Shown here: positions 1-4,501 of the stretch, in pieces
Layout of the letters: each line of letters starts with the position of its first letter
Position numbering within the stretch: the first letter of the stretch is position 1
The notes under the pieces: model-generated
What the model saw: only the letters and a program-made list of their open reading frames with translations
Database searches by the model: none
What the model was told of the DNA's origin: nothing
Made by a program: the position numbers and the translations under genes
Assembly: GCA_016234205.1 (NCBI GenBank)
Contig: JACRGN010000324.1
Span: forward strand, 1-6,089
Source of the DNA: Nitrospinota bacterium
GTDB taxonomy: Bacteria > Nitrospinota > Nitrospinia > UBA9942
Direction of reading: 5' to 3'
Length of the DNA: 6,089 nucleotides

Positions 1-99
1 ATAAAGACAGGAGTGGCAGAAGTAAGATTTTGGTATGAGGATAAACTTCTTGATGTGCAAAGGGTCAAAAACTCGGATTTAAAGTTAGTGCACTTTTGA
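1..99 (+). CDS. C-terminal end of a probable transposase (5' part outside window)
   Basis: Frame 1 is open from the first base to a TGA at 97-99 and gives 32 residues. They include the segments VAEVRFWYEDKLL and DVQRVKNSDLK and end in VHF. This resembles the small beta-rich C-terminal segment that follows the rve/DDE catalytic core in integrase-type transposases, where a short 'V.V.Y....L' strand pair ends the protein. The catalytic DDE residues would lie to the left, outside the window, so neither the family nor its integrity can be judged. Two direct repeats overlap and follow the stop codon, as is common at the end of an insertion sequence. The transposase identity is an inference from the tail and its setting; another DNA-binding protein is possible. 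Confidence 0.5.
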   Translation: MKTGVAEVRFWYEDKLLDVQRVKNSDLKLVHF

Positions 100-126
100 A
101 GTTTAAATAGTGCACTTTTGAAATTT
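86..126. repeat. Two direct repeats with 22-bp period, probable insertion-element end
   Basis: The 19-bp sequence TAGTGCACTTTTGAAGTTT at 86-104 recurs at 108-126 with one difference (AAATTT in place of AAGTTT). The period is 22 bp, about two helical turns, so both copies would face the same side of the DNA. The first copy includes the transposase stop codon. Tandem copies of a short motif at an element terminus are typical transposase binding sites. The precise element end cannot be fixed without the other end, but it probably lies shortly after 126. Confidence 0.5.
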
Positions 127-197
127 AGCTAACAGTATTTTAACATGCCCAAAAATACGACTTGACCTGCAGAAAGAATTCTATTTTTCACTCTTCT

Positions 198-398
198 TTA
201 TGCCATTGTCTCAGCCGAAGGCATATATCTCTTGACAATATCCTCTGACTCCGAGAGATGTGAGATTATGAGTAAATCTTTAGCCTTATCAAGTTTAATA
301 TCAACAAGTGAACCCTGATGCAGGTTTAGATATTTTGCATACTCATCAGGAATCTGAACCCCTAATCCCTTTTCCATTTTTATAACATGTCCTTTCAT
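198..398 (-). CDS. MazE/AbrB-type antitoxin-like protein, no toxin partner visible
   Basis: This 66-residue protein has the swapped-hairpin AbrB/MazE DNA-binding pattern. An N-terminal strand (HVIKMEKGLGVQIPDEYAKYLNL) is followed by a second strand pair (GSLVDIKLDKAKDLLIIS), matching the family pattern 'G.. .RIP......L. .G..V.I......L.I'. The C-terminal segment (about residues 48-66) is where such antitoxins usually contact the toxin. The start at 398 is chosen because GGAGGTGA sits four bases upstream. The frame stays open for 26 more codons upstream, but that stretch runs through non-coding repeat sequence and is low-complexity hydrophobic. A type II antitoxin normally represses its own operon and neutralises a MazF-, PIN- or Doc-like toxin encoded just downstream. 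Here only about 70 bp separate the stop from the transposon end, and no toxin is seen. It may be an orphan antitoxin, a remnant pair, or a stand-alone AbrB-like regulator. Confidence 0.75.
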   Translation of the reverse strand: MKGHVIKMEKGLGVQIPDEYAKYLNLHQGSLVDIKLDKAKDLLIISHLSESEDIVKRYMPSAETMA

Positions 399-402
399 AA
401 AA

Positions 403-410
403 TCACCTCC
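403..410 (-). promoter_or_regulatory. Strong ribosome binding site that sets the antitoxin start
   Basis: Read on the minus strand, GGAGGTGA is a near-perfect complement of the 16S rRNA 3' end and lies four bases before the ATG at 398. It supports the 66-residue start over the longer upstream frame. Confidence 0.85.
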
Positions 411-433
411 TGATTGTAATATATTTTCGCCAG

Positions 434-597
434 GCACGAAGAACACAAAGAATTTAAAGAGAACGCAGATGAACACGGAAAAAGAGGATTCTCGCAGATA
501 ATTTTTAAAAAATTTAATCTGTGTTAATCTATTGTTTCAGCGTTTATCTGCGTTCTCTTATTTTTTTGTTTTTGTCCCCTTTGTGCATGGTGGTGAG
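434..597. repeat. Nested inverted repeat in the non-coding gap (dispersed type)
   Basis: The gap 399-598 holds no credible gene. Its core arms are 457-475 (AAGAGAACGCAGATGAACA) and 541-559, whose reverse complement matches at 17 of 19 positions. Outside these, CACAAAG at 444-450 pairs with CTTTGTG at 579-585. Inside, CAGAT (495-499) pairs with ATCTG (517-521). The wording 'CGCAGATGAACAC' and 'TTATCTGCGTTCTC', flanked by 'GGCACGAAG' and 'CTTTGTG', resembles a family of dispersed non-coding sequences common in environmental bacterial genomes. That likeness is from memory. As RNA the core could fold into a long stem that blocks read-through from suhB towards the antitoxin gene, but no clear U-run follows, so a terminator role is unproven. 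Confidence 0.6.
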
Positions 598-598
598 T

Positions 599-1384
599 TT
601 ATCCCAATTTAAGTATATCTACCATATCCTGATGTATTAATCCATTCGTTGCAAGCATCTCACCTTTATAAATACTGAACTCACCGCCTTTAAAGTCTGT
701 TATCATCCCGCCTGACTCTTTCACAATAAGGCTTGATGCAGCCATATCCCACGGATACAGTTTTAACTCCCAGAATCCGTCAAACCTCCCTGCCGCCAGA
801 TAGCATAAATCAAGGACTGCCGAGCCGGGTCTTCTTATTGCCTGAGCCCTCACTGCAAAATTGCAGAAGTGATTCAGATTATTTTCTTTACTGTGTCTTA
901 TATCATAAGGAAAACCTGTTGCAAGGAGACCCTTATTAATATCACTAACCTTTGAGACCCTTATCCTATTACCATTTAGATATGCACCCTCCCCTTTTAC
1001 ACTTGTAAAAAGTTCATCAAGCATAGAATTGTAAACTGCCCCTGCAACAACTTCGCCATCCATCTCCAATCCTATAGATGCACAGAAACATGGATAACTG
1101 TGAGCATAGTTTGTAGTTCCATCAAGGGGGTCAATTATCCATTTGTATCTGCTATTAGATGAAGTCTTAACACTACCAGCCTCCTCAGTCAAAATCTCAT
1201 GCTCAGGATAATCCCTCTTTATAATATCAATAATCGCCTTCTCACACTGATAGTCAACCTCTGTTACAAGATTTATCTCCCCCTTATGCTCTATCTTAAA
1301 ATTTTCCCCAAATCTCTCCCTCTGTATCCTCCCCGCTTCTTTTACAGCTTTTACAGCAGTCTTTAGAAAAATTTTAAGGTTCAT
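599..1384 (-). CDS. suhB: Inositol monophosphatase family protein (SuhB-like)
   Basis: This 261-residue protein is of normal length for the family (about 260-270). The Mg-dependent phosphatase signatures are intact. Motif A is TEEAG with Glu67, motif B is IDPLDGTTN at 84-92 with Asp85 and Asp88, and the C-terminal motif is YPWDMAA with Asp213. These are the metal ligands that act on inositol-1-phosphate and related phosphate esters. In E. coli the homologue SuhB also associates with Nus factors during rRNA transcription; whether this protein does so cannot be seen here. Related enzymes of this fold act on fructose-1,6-bisphosphate, NAD(P) or 3'-phosphoadenosine phosphate, so the exact substrate is open. 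Its ATG overlaps the TGA of the upstream membrane protein gene (ATGA), implying translational coupling as the last gene of an operon that starts at mnmA. The product should be cytoplasmic. Confidence 0.9.
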   Translation of the reverse strand: MNLKIFLKTAVKAVKEAGRIQRERFGENFKIEHKGEINLVTEVDYQCEKAIIDIIKRDYPEHEILTEEAGSVKTSSNSRYKWIIDPLDGTTNYAHSYPCFCASIGLEMDGEVVAGAVYNSMLDELFTSVKGEGAYLNGNRIRVSKVSDINKGLLATGFPYDIRHSKENNLNHFCNFAVRAQAIRRPGSAVLDLCYLAAGRFDGFWELKLYPWDMAASSLIVKESGGMITDFKGGEFSIYKGEMLATNGLIHQDMVDILKLG

Positions 1385-1791
1385 TTATTATCTTCTACTA
1401 CCTTTATAGTCCTCATCATGTTATAGACAAAGATTATTACTGATATCAGCTCTATATAGGCAGAATATAGTAGTTGTTGCCCATACTCCAATTTTCCATG
1501 TCCTACAAACCCAAAATACAATACCATCCCCCATACACCTATATTTGCGAGATAGAAATGAACCCACCCAAGCTTTCTACTATATAGAGGTCTCCCGCTG
1601 TGCTTTGGCACAACATGGTAGAGAACTCCATATAATGTCATACTCACCCAGCCGAGCAGATTTAGATGTGCATGACCCGGGATATATGTCCTCGTCCACC
1701 ATGGAAATGTAAGCATCAAGACACCCATACTTGCCGCTACAATAAAATACCCCAACGCCATTCTAATAAACCATACTGAAATCCTATTCAT
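1381..1791 (-). CDS. Small four-helix membrane protein related to haem-copper oxidase subunit I
   Basis: This 136-residue protein has four hydrophobic segments at about 11-29, 43-61, 76-97 and 105-126, with a basic tail. The stretch around residues 38-67 (PGHAHLNLLGWVSMTLYG, then YHVVPKHSGRP) resembles the histidine-bearing helix region of cbb3-type oxidase and NorB-like subunit I proteins. His40, His42, His59 and His78 are candidate haem or metal ligands. A complete subunit I has about twelve helices, so this is a separate small relative rather than a working oxidase. I recall similar stand-alone proteins of about 140 residues in Nitrospira-like genomes, usually labelled 'cytochrome c oxidase subunit I', with no established role. 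The start is supported by GAGGGGGGTG five bases upstream. It begins 23 bp after mnmA ends and overlaps suhB by 4 bp. It may bind haem in the inner membrane, but that is inference. Confidence 0.7.
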   Translation of the reverse strand: MNRISVWFIRMALGYFIVAASMGVLMLTFPWWTRTYIPGHAHLNLLGWVSMTLYGVLYHVVPKHSGRPLYSRKLGWVHFYLANIGVWGMVLYFGFVGHGKLEYGQQLLYSAYIELISVIIFVYNMMRTIKVVEDNK

Positions 1792-1814
1792 CTACACCCC
1801 CCTCACTCTATTTT

Positions 1815-2963
1815 TTAGAATACTTCCTTTATCCATCCTCCGCCTATAAGTGTATCTCCATTATAAAACACTGCTGCCTGTCCGGGTGTTATTGCCCTCT
1901 GAGGCTCATCAAAAATTACATTTACAGTATTACTATCTTCCTGATTCCCCCTCACCTTAATCCTCTCCCCCGTGGGGAGAGGCGATAGAGTTGTAATCTC
2001 TGCCTCCGATGCGTTATGTCTGTATCTTATCTGAACTAACGCCCTTATAGAAGTGATGAGTTGAGGGATTGACCAGTTCACATTCTCAACTATAAACTCC
2101 CTTTTTACTACACTGTCACTTTCACCTACAATCAGACGGTTGTTCTCTAAATCAATTTCACTGACATATAAAGGTCTCTCATAGCTTACCCCAAGCCCCT
2201 TTCTCTGCCCAATAGTATAGAATAGCAACCCTTTATGCCTCCCGATTATATTTCCATCTGTAGTTACTATCTCACCCCCCTCTATTTTCTCAGCATCAAG
2301 CCTCTTTCTTATGAAATTTCCATAATCATTATCAGGGACAAAACATATCTCCTGACTCTCCTCTTTTTCAGCAACATTTAAACCAAATATTTTTGCCATT
2401 CTTCTGATATCTGATTTGGTATAATCTCCAAGAGGAAAGATAGCCCTCTTTAACTGCTCCTGACTAAGATTAAACAGGAAATAGCTCTGGTCTTTGCTTC
2501 TATCAACACCCCTCTTTATAAAATACCTCTCACCCTCCTTTATAACTTTCGCATAATGACCTGTTGCTACCTTTGATGCACCGATTTTTATTGCATAGTT
2601 AAGAAGCATATCAAACTTTAACTTCTGATTGCACGGGACACACGGATTTGGCGTCCGACCCTTTATATACTCCGATACAAAATAATCAACCACATTCTTC
2701 TCAAATTCCTCCTCAAGATTTAGGATATAAAATGGGATGCCGAGCTTCTCTGCCACCCTTCTTGCATCATTTATATCATTCAGAGAACAGCATGTCCCAA
2801 ACTTATCTGACCCTTCGGCTCCGCTCATGGCATGGCTTTCTGTAGAATAATCCCATATCTGCATGGATATGCCGATTACATCATATCCTTCATCCCCTAA
2901 AATAGCAGCAGCAGTAGAGCTATCCACACCGCCGCTCATTGCAACTACAACCCTTTCTTTCAT
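1815..2963 (-). CDS. mnmA: tRNA-specific 2-thiouridylase MnmA, with two unusual in-frame insertions
   Basis: MnmA activates U34 of Lys, Glu and Gln tRNAs with ATP and transfers sulfur to make 2-thiouridine. The PP-loop (AMSGGVDSS, 8-16) binds ATP. TPNPCVPCN (104-112) holds Cys111, the position of the E. coli nucleophile Cys102, and QEICFVPD holds Cys207, matching E. coli Cys199. KDQSYFLF (157-164), GRHKGLLFYTIGQRKGLG (241-258) and FDEPQRAITPGQ (351-362) are family hallmarks. The protein is complete but long, at 382 residues against a usual 350-370. The extra length maps to two places. One is around residues 43-52 (SHAMSGAEGS). The other is around 325-340, where a palindromic repeat is translated as LSPLPTGERIKVRG. 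Both sit where insertions look tolerable. It is the first gene of a three-gene operon. No Shine-Dalgarno sequence precedes the ATG, and the upstream bases are AT-only for 11 positions. Confidence 0.96.
   Translation of the reverse strand: MKERVVVAMSGGVDSSTAAAILGDEGYDVIGISMQIWDYSTESHAMSGAEGSDKFGTCCSLNDINDARRVAEKLGIPFYILNLEEEFEKNVVDYFVSEYIKGRTPNPCVPCNQKLKFDMLLNYAIKIGASKVATGHYAKVIKEGERYFIKRGVDRSKDQSYFLFNLSQEQLKRAIFPLGDYTKSDIRRMAKIFGLNVAEKEESQEICFVPDNDYGNFIRKRLDAEKIEGGEIVTTDGNIIGRHKGLLFYTIGQRKGLGVSYERPLYVSEIDLENNRLIVGESDSVVKREFIVENVNWSIPQLITSIRALVQIRYRHNASEAEITTLSPLPTGERIKVRGNQEDSNTVNVIFDEPQRAITPGQAAVFYNGDTLIGGGWIKEVF
1944..1990. repeat. GC-rich palindromic repeat inserted in frame in mnmA
   Basis: A perfect 9-bp inverted repeat (CCTCTCCCC at 1962-1970 and GGGGAGAGG at 1974-1982, loop CGT) lies inside mnmA. 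With its flank CCCCCTCACCTTAATC it matches, from memory, the dispersed 'CCCTCACC..AATCCTCTCCC...GGGGAGAGG' repeat seen in many environmental bacteria, whose translations read LSPLP.GE... The segment between the conserved YRH (314-316) and FDEP (351-354) motifs has 34 residues, where about 20 is usual. The surplus is close to the length of the translated repeat. Its base composition is much more GC-rich than the rest of the gene. Confidence 0.7.
2808..2837. repeat. Possible second short repeat insertion in mnmA
   Basis: CCCTTCGGCTCCGCTCA at 2811-2827 (reverse: TGAGCGGAGCCGAAGGG) resembles, from memory, a widespread dispersed repeat of the form 'CCTGAGCGGAGCCGAAGGG'. It encodes MSGAEG between the conserved MQIWDYS and FGTCCSLNDINDARR segments of MnmA, where related proteins seem to be several residues shorter. 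The piece is short, so chance is possible. Confidence 0.4.
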
Positions 2964-3013
2964 AAAATAATATTATCATAACATTTAATCAACTTCCATT
3001 ACCTCTATCACCA

Positions 3014-3022
3014 TGATATAAT
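3014..3022 (+). promoter_or_regulatory. Extended -10 promoter for the channel gene
   Basis: TGATATAAT contains the consensus -10 hexamer TATAAT (3017-3022) and the TG of an extended -10 element (3014-3015). Upstream at 17-bp spacing lies only a weak -35 (TTCCAT, 2994-2999), as is normal for extended -10 promoters. Transcription would start near 3029, giving a leader of about 37 bases. It lies in the 102-bp divergent gap shared with mnmA. Confidence 0.5.
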
Positions 3023-3065
3023 CGTAATATTTTTTAAAGGGATAAATTTTTATAGAAATAGGCAA

Positions 3066-4481
3066 ATGAGGGCAAAACTTCTAAAACCATTATTTACATC
3101 TTTAATTTTTTATTCAATTGCAGGCATATTTAAGGCAGCCATTATCTTTGCAAAGGCTAATGCCTTAAACTTCCCCCAGTTTATATACATAGGAGAGAAG
3201 TCTCTTGCCCTCTTTTTCACGCTTGGCACTGTAATCTTACTGAGATGGCTCATAGCAGATACCCCTTTCAGCATGCTTCGCAGATATACTATCGCCCCTC
3301 TCTTAAAGAGTATAATAACTTTTCTGCTATATTTTGGCGCTGTCTTAGTTTTACTAAACCGCCTCTTCGGTATAAACCTTACACCGCTCCTGACAACATC
3401 AGCAGTCTTGACAGGTGTATTGGCATTATCTCTTCAGGAGACGCTAAAAAACTTCTTTACAGGCCTCTGGATAAATACTGAAAGGGTTGTTGCAAAGGGG
3501 GACTGGGTGAAGATTGCCGATAAAGAGGGTGAAGTCCTTGAGGTCACATGGAACACCACAAGGCTACTCACCCGTAAAAACGACTGCATATATATACCGA
3601 ACAGGATACTCATGGAAGGACACCTTGAAAACTATACATACCCATCGCCCATCCATGCTGTAGAAGTTGATATAGGGGCAAGCTATCACGACCCGCCAAA
3701 CAAAGTAAAAAATGTCCTGATTGACTTGGCTAAAAACCTTCCTCATGTCACGACTGAGCCTAAACCTGAGACGTGGATAATGAACTACGCTGAATATTCA
3801 ATCAATTATAGACTAAGGGCATGGGTAAATGATTTCAGATTGGTACCGTATGTGAAGACTGAAATAAACAGCAGGATATGGTATGCCTTCAGACGGAACA
3901 ACATAGAAATACCATTCCCTGTCAGAGTCAGTTATGTCAGGGAAGATAAAAAAGTTTCTAAGGCTGAAATTATAATGAACTCCCTTAAAAATATTGAATT
4001 CTTAAATCTCATAAACTATGACGAATTAAGAAATATTGCAGCCTATTCCAGCTTTGAAACCTTTGGTGCTGGAGAGACCATAGTCAAGCAGGGGGATTCA
4101 GGTGATACATTTTATTTAATCCACAGCGGCATAGTAGATGTCCTTTACAAAGACTCAGCAGGAAATGAGAAACTTTTAGACACCCTTAAGCAGGGAGAAT
4201 TTTTTGGGGAGATGAGTCTCCTCGCAGGAGAACCAAGAAGGGCAACAGTGATTGCCCACGAAGATACATCATGCATTGTAGTTACCTCTAAAGGCTTTAA
4301 GAGTGCGTTTATCAAAAACCCAAATCTGGCAGAGAACTTAAGTGAACTACTTGCTAAACGGTCAGGCAAACTTGAAGAGATAAAAAATCTTGCCATATCA
4401 GAAAGGGAAAAATTAGAGGCTGAGATATCCTTAAAGAAAAACATCTTGAATAAGATTAAGAACTTCTTTAAGGTAAATTAA
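3066..4481 (+). CDS. MscS-family channel with C-terminal cyclic-nucleotide-binding domain (bCNG type)
   Basis: This 471-residue inner-membrane protein has hydrophobic segments at about 8-28, 42-62 and 82-100. A pore-lining helix follows at about 105-135 (LLTTSAVLTGVLALSLQ, then ETLKNFFTGLWI). Next come the MscS beta domain (GDWVKI, then EGEVLEVTWNTTRLLTR, IYIPN) and the alpha/beta vestibule to about residue 290. A cNMP-binding domain spans roughly 312-430. Its phosphate-binding cassette GEFFGEMSLLAGEPRRATV keeps Glu382 and Arg391, the residues that bind the ribose and phosphate of cAMP or cGMP. The last 40 residues are charged and look helical, possibly a coiled coil. Family members called bCNG channels are gated by cAMP and respond weakly or not at all to membrane tension, so a ligand-gated ion channel is likelier than a simple osmotic valve. 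The ATG lacks a clear ribosome binding site (ATAGG only three bases away), so the exact start is less sure than the gene. It is a single gene, divergent from mnmA and convergent with ade. Confidence 0.93.
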   Translation: MRAKLLKPLFTSLIFYSIAGIFKAAIIFAKANALNFPQFIYIGEKSLALFFTLGTVILLRWLIADTPFSMLRRYTIAPLLKSIITFLLYFGAVLVLLNRLFGINLTPLLTTSAVLTGVLALSLQETLKNFFTGLWINTERVVAKGDWVKIADKEGEVLEVTWNTTRLLTRKNDCIYIPNRILMEGHLENYTYPSPIHAVEVDIGASYHDPPNKVKNVLIDLAKNLPHVTTEPKPETWIMNYAEYSINYRLRAWVNDFRLVPYVKTEINSRIWYAFRRNNIEIPFPVRVSYVREDKKVSKAEIIMNSLKNIEFLNLINYDELRNIAAYSSFETFGAGETIVKQGDSGDTFYLIHSGIVDVLYKDSAGNEKLLDTLKQGEFFGEMSLLAGEPRRATVIAHEDTSCIVVTSKGFKSAFIKNPNLAENLSELLAKRSGKLEEIKNLAISEREKLEAEISLKKNILNKIKNFFKVN

Positions 4482-4501
4482 ATTGTTAAGTTTATAATCT
4501 T
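4452..4501. terminator. AT-rich inverted repeat at the convergent junction, possible bidirectional terminator
   Basis: AAGATTAAGAACTT (4452-4465) pairs with AAGTTTATAATCTT (4488-4501). Twelve of 14 positions are Watson-Crick pairs, one is a G-U wobble on the + strand RNA, and one is a mismatch. The loop is 22 bases. It spans both stop codons and the whole 10-bp gap between the channel gene and ade. The stem is mostly A-T and lacks a clean U-run, so it would be weak. In such AT-rich DNA, chance pairing is a real alternative. Confidence 0.3.

Noticed and set aside
129..191. A 20-codon GTG-started frame on the minus strand just after the antitoxin gene, where a toxin would be expected
   Set aside because: It lacks any toxin-like motif, has no clear ribosome binding site, and stops beside the element repeats. 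It is too short to be a working toxin.
399..476. A 26-residue N-terminal extension of the antitoxin frame
   Set aside because: It runs through the non-coding repeat, is unlike the family N-terminus, and the strong ribosome binding site lies inside it, directly before the shorter start.
2999..3028. ATTAC/GTAAT inverted repeat around the channel promoter as an operator
   Set aside because: The arms are only 5 bp in AT-rich DNA, which is expected by chance.
4145..4444. A 99-codon open frame on the minus strand inside the channel gene
   Set aside because: It is fully antisense to the well-supported cyclic-nucleotide-binding domain and shows no recognisable fold or start signal.
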